A stretch of 64,000 nt of DNA from contig NW_024037052.1 of assembly GCF_015706575.1 (NCBI RefSeq), positions 2,170,001-2,234,000 on the forward strand. The letters are read 5' to 3'. Of this stretch, positions 15,001-29,901 are shown piece after piece. The position numbers and the translations under genes were made by a program. Source of the DNA: Patiria miniata. Lineage: Eukaryota > Echinodermata > Asteroidea > Valvatida > Asterinidae. How positions within the stretch are numbered: position 1 is the stretch's first letter; each line of letters opens with the position of its first letter. A model generated the notes under the pieces. It searched no databases. It was not told the origin of the DNA and was given only the letters and a program-made list of their open reading frames with translations.

Positions 15001-18000
15001 GCACATGAAATTAAACATGGAACGAACTCAACTCGGAAACCGCCAACAGCACCCTCAGTAGAGAACATCCCGTCCCGGCCGTCGTCAGTACCTGCAACAA
15101 GAGAAAGGGAAGAAAAAAAACTGCAAAGAGAAAAAGAAAACGGTGTTTGTTAGTCTACATCCATTCTCAACTTAATTTCAACATCAATTCAAAGACTTTT
15201 CCTTCCAAAGGCCATAACGCCATTTTTCCTCACTTTTTGGGAAGAATTTTGCTTGAGAGCCAGCTTTTCTACTGGCAGTTAATCTCTGGAGTCTTAAAAC
15301 TCGAGACATTTGGCACCAGTATTCCAAATGGCTATATTGCATTTTGGAAAGTAAGTCTTTGACTTCAACACCTACACATACAAAACACAGGGGCCCCACG
15401 ATACAATAAAACACTAAGAAAAAAAAAGCACATGAAATTAAACATGGAACGAACTCAACTCGGAAACCGCCAACAGCACCCTCAGTAGAGAACATCCCGT
15501 CCCGGCCGTCGTCAGTACCTGCAACAAGAGAAAGGGAAGAAAAAAAACTGCAAAGAGAAAAAGAAAACGGTGTTTGTTAGTCTACATCCATTCTCAACTT
15601 AATTTCAACATCAATTCAAAGACTTTTCCTTCCAAAGGCCATAACGCCATTTTTCCTCACTTTTTGGGAAGAATTTTGCTTGAGAGCCAGCTTTTCTACT
15701 GGCAGTTAATCTCTGGAGTCTTAAAACTCGAGACATTTGGCACCAGTATTCCAAATGGCTATATTGCATTTTGGAAAGTAAGTCTTTGACTTCAACACCT
15801 ACACATACAAAACACAGGGGCCCCACGATACAATAAAACACTAAGAAAAAAAAACACATGAAATTAAACATGGAACGAACTCAACTCGGAAACCGCCAAC
15901 AGCACCCTCAGTAGAGAACATCCCGTCCCGGCCGTCGTCAGTACCTGCAACAAGAGAAAGGGAAGAAAAAAAACTGCAAAGAGAAAAAGAAAACGGTGTT
16001 TGTTAGTCTACATCCATTCTCAACTTAATTTCAACATCAATTCAAAGACTTTTCCTTCCAAAGGCCATAACGCCATTTTTCCTCACTTTTTGGGAAGAAT
16101 TTTGCTTGAGAGCCAGCTTTTCTACTGGCAGTTAATCTCTGGAGTCTTAAAACTCGAGACATTTGGCACCAGTATTCCAAATGGCTATATTGCATTTTGG
16201 AAAGTAAGTCTTTGACTTCAACACCTACACATACAAAACACAGGGGCCCCACGATACAATAAAACACTAAGAAAAAAAAGCACATGAAATTAAACATGGA
16301 ACGAACTCAACTCGGAAACCGCCAACAGCACCCTCAGTAGAGAACATCCCGTCCCGGCCGTCGTCAGTACCTGCAACAAGAGAAAGGGAAGAAAAAAAAC
16401 TGCAAAGAGAAAAAGAAAACGGTGTTTGTTAGTCTACATCCATTCTCAACTTAATTTCAACATCAATTCAAAGACTTTTCCTTCCAAAGGCCATAACGCC
16501 ATTTTTCCTCACTTTTTGGGAAGAATTTTGCTTGAGAGCCAGCTTTTCTACTGGCAGTTAATCTCTGGAGTCTTAAAACTCGAGACATTTGGCACCAGTA
16601 TTCCAAATGGCTATATTGCATTTTGGAAAGTAAGTCTTTGACTTCAACACCTACACATACAAAACACAGGGGCCCCACGATACAATAAAACACTAAGAAA
16701 AAAAAAGCACATGAAATTAAACATGGAACGAACTCAACTCGGAAACCGCCAACAGCACCCTCAGTAGAGAACATCCCGTCCCGGCCGTCGTCAGTACCTG
16801 CAACAAGAGAAAGGGAAGAAAAAAAACTGCAAAGAGAAAAAGAAAACGGTGTTTGTTAGTCTACATCCATTCTCAACTTAATTTCAACATCAATTCAAAG
16901 ACTTTTCCTTCCAAAGGCCATAACGCCATTTTTCCTCACTTTTTGGGAAGAATTTTGCTTGAGAGCCAGCTTTTCTACTGGCAGTTAATCTCTGGAGTCT
17001 TAAAACTCGAGACATTTGGCACCAGTATTCCAAATGGCTATATTGCATTTTGGAAAGTAAGTCTTTGACTTCAACACCTACACATACAAAACACAGGGGC
17101 CCCACGATACAATAAAACACTAAGAAAAAAAAAGCACATGAAATTAAACATGGAACGAACTCAACTCGGAAACCGCCAACAGCACCCTCAGTAGAGAACA
17201 TCCCGTCCCGGCCGTCGTCAGTACCTGCAACAAGAGAAAGGGAAGAAAAAAAACTGCAAAGAGAAAAAGAAAACGGTGTTTGTTAGTCTACATCCATTCT
17301 CAACTTAATTTCAACATCAATTCAAAGACTTTTCCTTCCAAAGGCCATAACGCCATTTTTCCTCACTTTTTGGGAAGAATTTTGCTTGAGAGCCAGCTTT
17401 TCTACTGGCAGTTAATCTCTGGAGTCTTAAAACTCGAGACATTTGGCACCAGTATTCCAAATGGCTATATTGCATTTTGGAAAGTAAGTCTTTGACTTCA
17501 ACACCTACACATACAAAACACAGGGGCCCCACGATACAATAAAACACTAAGAAAAAAAAGCACATGAAATTAAACATGGAACGAACTCAACTCGGAAACC
17601 GCCAACAGCACCCTCAGTAGAGAACATCCCGTCCCGGCCGTCGTCAGTACCTGCAACAAGAGAAAGGGAAGAAAAAAAACTGCAAAGAGAAAAAGAAAAC
17701 GGTGTTTGTTAGTCTACATCCATTCTCAACTTAATTTCAACATCAATTCAAAGACTTTTCCTTCCAAAGGCCATAACGCCATTTTTCCTCACTTTTTGGG
17801 AAGAATTTTGCTTGAGAGCCAGCTTTTCTACTGGCAGTTAATCTCTGGAGTCTTAAAACTCGAGACATTTGGCACCAGTATTCCAAATGGCTATATTGCA
17901 TTTTGGAAAGTAAGTCTTTGACTTCAACACCTACACATACAAAACACAGGGGCCCCACGATACAATAAAACACTAAGAAAAAAAAAGCACATGAAATTAA

Positions 18001-21000
18001 ACATGGAACGAACTCAACTCGGAAACCGCCAACAGCACCCTCAGTAGAGAACATCCCGTCCCGGCCGTCGTCAGTACCTGCAACAAGAGAAAGGGAAGAA
18101 AAAAAACTGCAAAGAGAAAAAGAAAACGGTGTTTGTTAGTCTACATCCATTCTCAACTTAATTTCAACATCAATTCAAAGACTTTTCCTTCCAAAGGCCA
18201 TAACGCCATTTTTCCTCACTTTTTGGGAAGAATTTTGCTTGAGAGCCAGCTTTTCTACTGGCAGTTAATCTCTGGAGTCTTAAAACTCGAGACATTTGGC
18301 ACCAGTATTCCAAATGGCTATATTGCATTTTGGAAAGTAAGTCTTTGACTTCAACACCTACACATACAAAACACAGGGGCCCCACGATACAATAAAACAC
18401 TAAGAAAAAAAAAGCACATGAAATTAAACATGGAACGAACTCAACTCGGAAACCGCCAACAGCACCCTCAGTAGAGAACATCCCGTCCCGGCCGTCGTCA
18501 GTACCTGCAACAAGAGAAAGGGAAGAAAAAAAACTGCAAAGAGAAAAAGAAAACGGTGTTTGTTAGTCTACATCCATTCTCAACTTAATTTCAACATCAA
18601 TTCAAAGACTTTTCCTTCCAAAGGCCATAACGCCATTTTTCCTCACTTTTTGGGAAGAATTTTGCTTGAGAGCCAGCTTTTCTACTGGCAGTTAATCTCT
18701 GGAGTCTTAAAACTCGAGACATTTGGCACCAGTATTCCAAATGGCTATATTGCATTTTGGAAAGTAAGTCTTTGACTTCAACACCTACACATACAAAACA
18801 CAGGGGCCCCACGATACAATAAAACACTAAGAAAAAAAAAGCACATGAAATTAAACATGGAACGAACTCAACTCGGAAACCGCCAACAGCACCCTCAGTA
18901 GAGAACATCCCGTCCCGGCCGTCGTCAGTACCTGCAACAAGAGAAAGGGAAGAAAAAAAACTGCAAAGAGAAAAAGAAAACGGTGTTTGTTAGTCTACAT
19001 CCATTCTCAACTTAATTTCAACATCAATTCAAAGACTTTTCCTTCCAAAGGCCATAACGCCATTTTTCCTCACTTTTTGGGAAGAATTTTGCTTGAGAGC
19101 CAGCTTTTCTACTGGCAGTTAATCTCTGGAGTCTTAAAACTCGAGACATTTGGCACCAGTATTCCAAATGGCTATATTGCATTTTGGAAAGTAAGTCTTT
19201 GACTTCAACACCTACACATACAAAACACAGGGGCCCCACGATACAATAAAACACTAAGAAAAAAAAAGCACATGAAATTAAACATGGAACGAACTCAACT
19301 CGGAAACCGCCAACAGCACCCTCAGTAGAGAACATCCCGTCCCGGCCGTCGTCAGTACCTGCAACAAGAGAAAGGGAAGAAAAAAAACTGCAAAGAGAAA
19401 AAGAAAACGGTGTTTGTTAGTCTACATCCATTCTCAACTTAATTTCAACATCAATTCAAAGACTTTTCCTTCCAAAGGCCATAACGCCATTTTTCCTCAC
19501 TTTTTGGGAAGAATTTTGCTTGAGAGCCAGCTTTTCTACTGGCAGTTAATCTCTGGAGTCTTAAAACTCGAGACATTTGGCACCAGTATTCCAAATGGCT
19601 ATATTGCATTTTGGAAAGTAAGTCTTTGACTTCAACACCTACACATACAAAACACAGGGGCCCCACGATACAATAAAACACTAAGAAAAAAAAAGCACAT
19701 GAAATTAAACATGGAACGAACTCAACTCGGAAACCGCCAACAGCACCCTCAGTAGAGAACATCCCGTCCCGGCCGTCGTCAGTACCTGCAACAAGAGAAA
19801 GGGAAGAAAAAAAACTGCAAAGAGAAAAAGAAAACGGTGTTTGTTAGTCTACATCCATTCTCAACTTAATTTCAACATCAATTCAAAGACTTTTCCTTCC
19901 AAAGGCCATAACGCCATTTTTCCTCACTTTTTGGGAAGAATTTTGCTTGAGAGCCAGCTTTTCTACTGGCAGTTAATCTCTGGAGTCTTAAAACTCGAGA
20001 CATTTGGCACCAGTATTCCAAATGGCTATATTGCATTTTGGAAAGTAAGTCTTTGACTTCAACACCTACACATACAAAACACAGGGGCCCCACGATACAA
20101 TAAAACACTAAGAAAAAAAAAGCACATGAAATTAAACATGGAACGAACTCAACTCGGAAACCGCCAACAGCACCCTCAGTAGAGAACATCCCGTCCCGGC
20201 CGTCGTCAGTACCTGCAACAAGAGAAAGGGAAGAAAAAAAACTGCAAAGAGAAAAAGAAAACGGTGTTTGTTAGTCTACATCCATTCTCAACTTAATTTC
20301 AACATCAATTCAAAGACTTTTCCTTCCAAAGGCCATAACGCCATTTTTCCTCACTTTTTGGGAAGAATTTTGCTTGAGAGCCAGCTTTTCTACTGGCAGT
20401 TAATCTCTGGAGTCTTAAAACTCGAGACATTTGGCACCAGTATTCCAAATGGCTATATTGCATTTTGGAAAGTAAGTCTTTGACTTCAACACCTACACAT
20501 ACAAAACACAGGGGCCCCACGATACAATAAAACACTAAGAAAAAAAAAGCACATGAAATTAAACATGGAACGAACTCAACTCGGAAACCGCCAACAGCAC
20601 CCTCAGTAGAGAACATCCCGTCCCGGCCGTCGTCAGTACCTGCAACAAGAGAAAGGGAAGAAAAAAAACTGCAAAGAGAAAAAGAAAACGGTGTTTGTTA
20701 GTCTACATCCATTCTCAACTTAATTTCAACATCAATTCAAAGACTTTTCCTTCCAAAGGCCATAACGCCATTTTTCCTCACTTTTTGGGAAGAATTTTGC
20801 TTGAGAGCCAGCTTTTCTACTGGCAGTTAATCTCTGGAGTCTTAAAACTCGAGACATTTGGCACCAGTATTCCAAATGGCTATATTGCATTTTGGAAAGT
20901 AAGTCTTTGACTTCAACACCTACACATACAAAACACAGGGGCCCCACGATACAATAAAACACTAAGAAAAAAAAAGCACATGAAATTAAACATGGAACGA

Positions 21001-24000
21001 ACTCAACTCGGAAACCGCCAACAGCACCCTCAGTAGAGAACATCCCGTCCCGGCCGTCGTCAGTACCTGCAACAAGAGAAAGGGAAGAAAAAAAACTGCA
21101 AAGAGAAAAAGAAAACGGTGTTTGTTAGTCTACATCCATTCTCAACTTAATTTCAACATCAATTCAAAGACTTTTCCTTCCAAAGGCCATAACGCCATTT
21201 TTCCTCACTTTTTGGGAAGAATTTTGCTTGAGAGCCAGCTTTTCTACTGGCAGTTAATCTCTGGAGTCTTAAAACTCGAGACATTTGGCACCAGTATTCC
21301 AAATGGCTATATTGCATTTTGGAAAGTAAGTCTTTGACTTCAACACCTACACATACAAAACACAGGGGCCCCACGATACAATAAAACACTAAGAAAAAAA
21401 AAACACATGAAATTAAACATGGAACGAACTCAACTCGGAAACCGCCAACAGCACCCTCAGTAGAGAACATCCCGTCCCGGCCGTCGTCAGTACCTGCAAC
21501 AAGAGAAAGGGAAGAAAAAAAACTGCAAAGAGAAAAAGAAAACGGTGTTTGTTAGTCTACATCCATTCTCAACTTAATTTCAACATCAATTCAAAGACTT
21601 TTCCTTCCAAAGGCCATAACGCCATTTTTCCTCACTTTTTGGGAAGAATTTTGCTTGAGAGCCAGCTTTTCTACTGGCAGTTAATCTCTGGAGTCTTAAA
21701 ACTCGAGACATTTGGCACCAGTATTCCAAATGGCTATATTGCATTTTGGAAAGTAAGTCTTTGACTTCAACACCTACACATACAAAACACAGGGGCCCCA
21801 CGATACAATAAAACACTAAGAAAAAAAAAGCACATGAAATTAAACATGGAACGAACTCAACTCGGAAACCGCCAACAGCACCCTCAGTAGAGAACATCCC
21901 GTCCCGGCCGTCGTCAGTACCTGCAACAAGAGAAAGGGAAGAAAAAAAACTGCAAAGAGAAAAAGAAAACGGTGTTTGTTAGTCTACATCCATTCTCAAC
22001 TTAATTTCAACATCAATTCAAAGACTTTTCCTTCCAAAGGCCATAACGCCATTTTTCCTCACTTTTTGGGAAGAATTTTGCTTGAGAGCCAGCTTTTCTA
22101 CTGGCAGTTAATCTCTGGAGTCTTAAAACTCGAGACATTTGGCACCAGTATTCCAAATGGCTATATTGCATTTTGGAAAGTAAGTCTTTGACTTCAACAC
22201 CTACACATACAAAACACAGGGGCCCCACGATACAATAAAACACTAAGAAAAAAAAAGCACATGAAATTAAACATGGAACGAACTCAACTCGGAAACCGCC
22301 AACAGCACCCTCAGTAGAGAACATCCCGTCCCGGCCGTCGTCAGTACCTGCAACAAGAGAAAGGGAAGAAAAAAAACTGCAAAGAGAAAAAGAAAACGGT
22401 GTTTGTTAGTCTACATCCATTCTCAACTTAATTTCAACATCAATTCAAAGACTTTTCCTTCCAAAGGCCATAACGCCATTTTTCCTCACTTTTTGGGAAG
22501 AATTTTGCTTGAGAGCCAGCTTTTCTACTGGCAGTTAATCTCTGGAGTCTTAAAACTCGAGACATTTGGCACCAGTATTCCAAATGGCTATATTGCATTT
22601 TGGAAAGTAAGTCTTTGACTTCAACACCTACACATACAAAACACAGGGGCCCCACGATACAATAAAACACTAAGAAAAAAAAAGCACATGAAATTAAACA
22701 TGGAACGAACTCAACTCGGAAACCGCCAACAGCACCCTCAGTAGAGAACATCCCGTCCCGGCCGTCGTCAGTACCTGCAACAAGAGAAAGGGAAGAAAAA
22801 AAACTGCAAAGAGAAAAAGAAAACGGTGTTTGTTAGTCTACATCCATTCTCAACTTAATTTCAACATCAATTCAAAGACTTTTCCTTCCAAAGGCCATAA
22901 CGCCATTTTTCCTCACTTTTTGGGAAGAATTTTGCTTGAGAGCCAGCTTTTCTACTGGCAGTTAATCTCTGGAGTCTTAAAACTCGAGACATTTGGCACC
23001 AGTATTCCAAATGGCTATATTGCATTTTGGAAAGTAAGTCTTTGACTTCAACACCTACACATACAAAACACAGGGGCCCCACGATACAATAAAACACTAA
23101 GAAAAAAAAAGCACATGAAATTAAACATGGAACGAACTCAACTCGGAAACCGCCAACAGCACCCTCAGTAGAGAACATCCCGTCCCGGCCGTCGTCAGTA
23201 CCTGCAACAAGAGAAAGGGAAGAAAAAAAACTGCAAAGAGAAAAAGAAAACGGTGTTTGTTAGTCTACATCCATTCTCAACTTAATTTCAACATCAATTC
23301 AAAGACTTTTCCTTCCAAAGGCCATAACGCCATTTTTCCTCACTTTTTGGGAAGAATTTTGCTTGAGAGCCAGCTTTTCTACTGGCAGTTAATCTCTGGA
23401 GTCTTAAAACTCGAGACATTTGGCACCAGTATTCCAAATGGCTATATTGCATTTTGGAAAGTAAGTCTTTGACTTCAACACCTACACATACAAAACACAG
23501 GGGCCCCACGATACAATAAAACACTAAGAAAAAAAAAGCACATGAAATTAAACATGGAACGAACTCAACTCGGAAACCGCCAACAGCACCCTCAGTAGAG
23601 AACATCCCGTCCCGGCCGTCGTCAGTACCTGCAACAAGAGAAAGGGAAGAAAAAAAACTGCAAAGAGAAAAAGAAAACGGTGTTTGTTAGTCTACATCCA
23701 TTCTCAACTTAATTTCAACATCAATTCAAAGACTTTTCCTTCCAAAGGCCATAACGCCATTTTTCCTCACTTTTTGGGAAGAATTTTGCTTGAGAGCCAG
23801 CTTTTCTACTGGCAGTTAATCTCTGGAGTCTTAAAACTCGAGACATTTGGCACCAGTATTCCAAATGGCTATATTGCATTTTGGAAAGTAAGTCTTTGAC
23901 TTCAACACCTACACATACAAAACACAGGGGCCCCACGATACAATAAAACACTAAGAAAAAAAAAGCACATGAAATTAAACATGGAACGAACTCAACTCGG

Positions 24001-27000
24001 AAACCGCCAACAGCACCCTCAGTAGAGAACATCCCGTCCCGGCCGTCGTCAGTACCTGCAACAAGAGAAAGGGAAGAAAAAAAACTGCAAAGAGAAAAAG
24101 AAAACGGTGTTTGTTAGTCTACATCCATTCTCAACTTAATTTCAACATCAATTCAAAGACTTTTCCTTCCAAAGGCCATAACGCCATTTTTCCTCACTTT
24201 TTGGGAAGAATTTTGCTTGAGAGCCAGCTTTTCTACTGGCAGTTAATCTCTGGAGTCTTAAAACTCGAGACATTTGGCACCAGTATTCCAAATGGCTATA
24301 TTGCATTTTGGAAAGTAAGTCTTTGACTTCAACACCTACACATACAAAACACAGGGGCCCCACGATACAATAAAACACTAAGAAAAAAAAAACACATGAA
24401 ATTAAACATGGAACGAACTCAACTCGGAAACCGCCAACAGCACCCTCAGTAGAGAACATCCCGTCCCGGCCGTCGTCAGTACCTGCAACAAGAGAAAGGG
24501 AAGAAAAAAAACTGCAAAGAGAAAAAGAAAACGGTGTTTGTTAGTCTACATCCATTCTCAACTTAATTTCAACATCAATTCAAAGACTTTTCCTTCCAAA
24601 GGCCATAACGCCATTTTTCCTCACTTTTTGGGAAGAATTTTGCTTGAGAGCCAGCTTTTCTACTGGCAGTTAATCTCTGGAGTCTTAAAACTCGAGACAT
24701 TTGGCACCAGTATTCCAAATGGCTATATTGCATTTTGGAAAGTAAGTCTTTGACTTCAACACCTACACATACAAAACACAGGGGCCCCACGATACAATAA
24801 AACACTAAGAAAAAAAAAGCACATGAAATTAAACATGGAACGAACTCAACTCGGAAACCGCCAACAGCACCCTCAGTAGAGAACATCCCGTCCCGGCCGT
24901 CGTCAGTACCTGCAACAAGAGAAAGGGAAGAAAAAAAACTGCAAAGAGAAAAAGAAAACGGTGTTTGTTAGTCTACATCCATTCTCAACTTAATTTCAAC
25001 ATCAATTCAAAGACTTTTCCTTCCAAAGGCCATAACGCCATTTTTCCTCACTTTTTGGGAAGAATTTTGCTTGAGAGCCAGCTTTTCTACTGGCAGTTAA
25101 TCTCTGGAGTCTTAAAACTCGAGACATTTGGCACCAGTATTCCAAATGGCTATATTGCATTTTGGAAAGTAAGTCTTTGACTTCAACACCTACACATACA
25201 AAACACAGGGGCCCCACGATACAATAAAACACTAAGAAAAAAAAACACATGAAATTAAACATGGAACGAACTCAACTCGGAAACCGCCAACAGCACCCTC
25301 AGTAGAGAACATCCCGTCCCGGCCGTCGTCAGTACCTGCAACAAGAGAAAGGGAAGAAAAAAAACTGCAAAGAGAAAAAGAAAACGGTGTTTGTTAGTCT
25401 ACATCCATTCTCAACTTAATTTCAACATCAATTCAAAGACTTTTCCTTCCAAAGGCCATAACGCCATTTTTCCTCACTTTTTGGGAAGAATTTTGCTTGA
25501 GAGCCAGCTTTTCTACTGGCAGTTAATCTCTGGAGTCTTAAAACTCGAGACATTTGGCACCAGTATTCCAAATGGCTATATTGCATTTTGGAAAGTAAGT
25601 CTTTGACTTCAACACCTACACATACAAAACACAGGGGCCCCACGATACAATAAAACACTAAGAAAAAAAAAACACATGAAATTAAACATGGAACGAACTC
25701 AACTCGGAAACCGCCAACAGCACCCTCAGTAGAGAACATCCCGTCCCGGCCGTCGTCAGTACCTGCAACAAGAGAAAGGGAAGAAAAAAAACTGCAAAGA
25801 GAAAAAGAAAACGGTGTTTGTTAGTCTACATCCATTCTCAACTTAATTTCAACATCAATTCAAAGACTTTTCCTTCCAAAGGCCATAACGCCATTTTTCC
25901 TCACTTTTTGGGAAGAATTTTGCTTGAGAGCCAGCTTTTCTACTGGCAGTTAATCTCTGGAGTCTTAAAACTCGAGACATTTGGCACCAGTATTCCAAAT
26001 GGCTATATTGCATTTTGGAAAGTAAGTCTTTGACTTCAACACCTACACATACAAAACACAGGGGCCCCACGATACAATAAAACACTAAGAAAAAAAAACA
26101 CATGAAATTAAACATGGAACGAACTCAACTCGGAAACCGCCAACAGCACCCTCAGTAGAGAACATCCCGTCCCGGCCGTCGTCAGTACCTGCAACAAGAG
26201 AAAGGGAAGAAAAAAAACTGCAAAGAGAAAAAGAAAACGGTGTTTGTTAGTCTACATCCATTCTCAACTTAATTTCAACATCAATTCAAAGACTTTTCCT
26301 TCCAAAGGCCATAACGCCATTTTTCCTCACTTTTTGGGAAGAATTTTGCTTGAGAGCCAGCTTTTCTACTGGCAGTTAATCTCTGGAGTCTTAAAACTCG
26401 AGACATTTGGCACCAGTATTCCAAATGGCTATATTGCATTTTGGAAAGTAAGTCTTTGACTTCAACACCTACACATACAAAACACAGGGGCCCCACGATA
26501 CAATAAAACACTAAGAAAAAAAAACACATGAAATTAAACATGGAACGAACTCAACTCGGAAACCGCCAACAGCACCCTCAGTAGAGAACATCCCGTCCCG
26601 GCCGTCGTCAGTACCTGCAACAAGAGAAAGGGAAGAAAAAAAACTGCAAAGAGAAAAAGAAAACGGTGTTTGTTAGTCTACATCCATTCTCAACTTAATT
26701 TCAACATCAATTCAAAGACTTTTCCTTCCAAAGGCCATAACGCCATTTTTCCTCACTTTTTGGGAAGAATTTTGCTTGAGAGCCAGCTTTTCTACTGGCA
26801 GTTAATCTCTGGAGTCTTAAAACTCGAGACATTTGGCACCAGTATTCCAAATGGCTATATTGCATTTTGGAAAGTAAGTCTTTGACTTCAACACCTACAC
26901 ATACAAAACACAGGGGCCCCACGATACAATAAAACACTAAGAAAAAAAAAGCACATGAAATTAAACATGGAACGAACTCAACTCGGAAACCGCCAACAGC

Positions 27001-29028
27001 ACCCTCAGTAGAGAACATCCCGTCCCGGCCGTCGTCAGTACCTGCAACAAGAGAAAGGGAAGAAAAAAAACTGCAAAGAGAAAAAGAAAACGGTGTTTGT
27101 TAGTCTACATCCATTCTCAACTTAATTTCAACATCAATTCAAAGACTTTTCCTTCCAAAGGCCATAACGCCATTTTTCCTCACTTTTTGGGAAGAATTTT
27201 GCTTGAGAGCCAGCTTTTCTACTGGCAGTTAATCTCTGGAGTCTTAAAACTCGAGACATTTGGCACCAGTATTCCAAATGGCTATATTGCATTTTGGAAA
27301 GTAAGTCTTTGACTTCAACACCTACACATACAAAACACAGGGGCCCCACGATACAATAAAACACTAAGAAAAAAAAAGCACATGAAATTAAACATGGAAC
27401 GAACTCAACTCGGAAACCGCCAACAGCACCCTCAGTAGAGAACATCCCGTCCCGGCCGTCGTCAGTACCTGCAACAAGAGAAAGGGAAGAAAAAAAACTG
27501 CAAAGAGAAAAAGAAAACGGTGTTTGTTAGTCTACATCCATTCTCAACTTAATTTCAACATCAATTCAAAGACTTTTCCTTCCAAAGGCCATAACGCCAT
27601 TTTTCCTCACTTTTTGGGAAGAATTTTGCTTGAGAGCCAGCTTTTCTACTGGCAGTTAATCTCTGGAGTCTTAAAACTCGAGACATTTGGCACCAGTATT
27701 CCAAATGGCTATATTGCATTTTGGAAAGTAAGTCTTTGACTTCAACACCTACACATACAAAACACAGGGGCCCCACGATACAATAAAACACTAAGAAAAA
27801 AAAAGCACATGAAATTAAACATGGAACGAACTCAACTCGGAAACCGCCAACAGCACCCTCAGTAGAGAACATCCCGTCCCGGCCGTCGTCAGTACCTGCA
27901 ACAAGAGAAAGGGAAGAAAAAAAACTGCAAAGAGAAAAAGAAAACGGTGTTTGTTAGTCTACATCCATTCTCAACTTAATTTCAACATCAATTCAAAGAC
28001 TTTTCCTTCCAAAGGCCATAACGCCATTTTTCCTCACTTTTTGGGAAGAATTTTGCTTGAGAGCCAGCTTTTCTACTGGCAGTTAATCTCTGGAGTCTTA
28101 AAACTCGAGACATTTGGCACCAGTATTCCAAATGGCTATATTGCATTTTGGAAAGTAAGTCTTTGACTTCAACACCTACACATACAAAACACAGGGGCCC
28201 CACGATACAATAAAACACTAAGAAAAAAAAACACATGAAATTAAACATGGAACGAACTCAACTCGGAAACCGCCAACAGCACCCTCAGTAGAGAACATCC
28301 CGTCCCGGCCGTCGTCAGTACCTGCAACAAGAGAAAGGGAAGAAAAAAAACTGCAAAGAGAAAAAGAAAACGGTGTTTGTTAGTCTACATCCATTCTCAA
28401 CTTAATTTCAACATCAATTCAAAGACTTTTCCTTCCAAAGGCCATAACGCCATTTTTCCTCACTTTTTGGAAGAATTTTGCTTGAGAGCCAGCTTTTCTA
28501 CTGGCAGTTAATCTCTGGAGTCTTAAAACTCGAGACATTTGGCACCAGTATTCCAAATGGCTATATTGCATTTTGGAAAGTAAGTCTTTGACTTCAACAC
28601 CTACACATACAAAACACAGGGGCCCCACGATACAATAAAACACTAAGAAAAAAAAACACATGAAATTAAACATGGAACGAACTCAACTCGGAAACCGCCA
28701 ACAGCACCCTCAGTAGAGAACATCCCGTCCCGGCCGTCGTCAGTACCTGCAACAAGAGAAAGGGAAGAAAAAAAACTGCAAAGAGAAAAAGAAAACGGTG
28801 TTTGTTAGTCTACATCCATTCTCAACTTAATTTCAACATCAATTCAAAGACTTTTCCTTCCAAAGGCCATAACGCCATTTTTCCTCACTTTTTGGGAAGA
28901 ATTTTGCTTGAGAGCCAGCTTTTCTACTGGCAGTTAATCTCTGGAGTCTTAAAACTCGAGACATTTGGCACCAGTATTCCAAATGGCTATATTGCATTTT
29001 GGAAAGTAAGTCTTTGACTTCAACACCT

Positions 29029-29433
29029 ACACATACAAAACACAGGGGCCCCACGATACAATAAAACACTAAGAAAAAAAAAACACATGAAATTAAACAT
29101 GGAACGAACTCAACTCGGAAACCGCCAACAGCACCCTCAGTAAAACCTGCAAAAGAGAAAAAGAAAACGGTGTTTGTTAGTCTACATCCATTCTCAACTT
29201 AATTTCAACATCAATTCAAAGACTTTTCCTTCCAAAGGCCATAACGCCATTTTTCCTCACTTTTTGGGAAGAATTTTGCTTGAGAGCCAGCTTTTCTACT
29301 GGCAGTTAATCTCTGGAGTCTTAAAACTCGAGACATTTGGCACCAGTATTCCAAATGGCTATATTGCATTTTGGAAAGTAAGTCTTTGACTTCAACAACT
29401 CAACTCGGAAACCGGCAACAGCACCCTCAGTAG
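29029..29433 (+). repeat. Degenerate edge units of the satellite array
   Basis: The last two units depart from the otherwise uniform array. Near 29,141-29,157 about 55 bp of monomer are missing (the GC-rich block before the poly-A stretch). Near 29,394 about 84 bp are missing, so that CTTCAAC is joined directly to AACTCAACTCGG. Decayed edge units next to a homogenised core are what unequal exchange or amplification predicts, because edge copies are not homogenised. This marks the true right border of the array, with its remaining fragment continuing after the inserted foldback at 29,902-29,968. Confidence 0.85.
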
Positions 29434-29901
29434 TAGCCCCATAAATGTGGCCTATTTACTGGACTGCCTCCGTAAACATAGGCCACACATCCACATGTAC
29501 AAAAAACGTGTCGACTTTGCCAAATTTTGATTTTCACATTTAGGCTTACTTTGTAGATTTTTTTTGCTTTAGAAGCATTCTCACCCTCTATATAGGCTAA
29601 TCAGAAAGTGCTGCCTTTTTCAGATGTTTAATTTTTGTGAAATTTCATGTTGAAATTTTGATACGCAAACGTGTGCAAATGTATCTGGAAATTTCACGAA
29701 AAAATGGACATCTGAAAAAGGCAGCACTTTCTGATTAGCCTATATAGAGGGTGAGAATGCTTCTAAATAAAAAAAAACGTAAAAAGTAAGCCTAAATGTG
29801 AAAATCAAAATTTGGCAAAGTCGACACGTTTTTTGTACATGTGGATGTGTGGCCTATGTTTACGGAGGCAGTCCAGTAAATAGGCCACATTTATGGGGCT
29901 A
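29434..29901. mobile_element. 468-bp foldback MITE, Mutator-like, 9-bp TSD
   Basis: The element begins TAGCCCCATAAATG and ends in its reverse complement. Arms of about 215 bp (29,434-29,648 and 29,687-29,901) are nearly identical, with only a few mismatches seen, around a ~38-bp loop. It is flanked by the 9-bp direct repeat CCTCAGTAG (29,425-29,433 and 29,902-29,910). Removing the element plus one flank restores the normal satellite sequence, which proves insertion into a satellite unit. Long terminal inverted repeats with a 9-bp duplication are typical of Mutator-like (MULE) non-autonomous elements; shifting the border by one base would give 7 bp. It has no coding capacity. The highly similar arms suggest recent activity or arm conversion. 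Confidence 0.9.

Noticed and set aside
218..29389. 71-aa plus-strand and 86-122 aa minus-strand open frames repeated in almost every satellite unit
   Set aside because: They are copies of one monomer that is nearly identical in DNA. The frames overlap on opposite strands, single-base A-run changes alter the start, and the diverged copy at 46.1 kb breaks them. No sign of coding selection.
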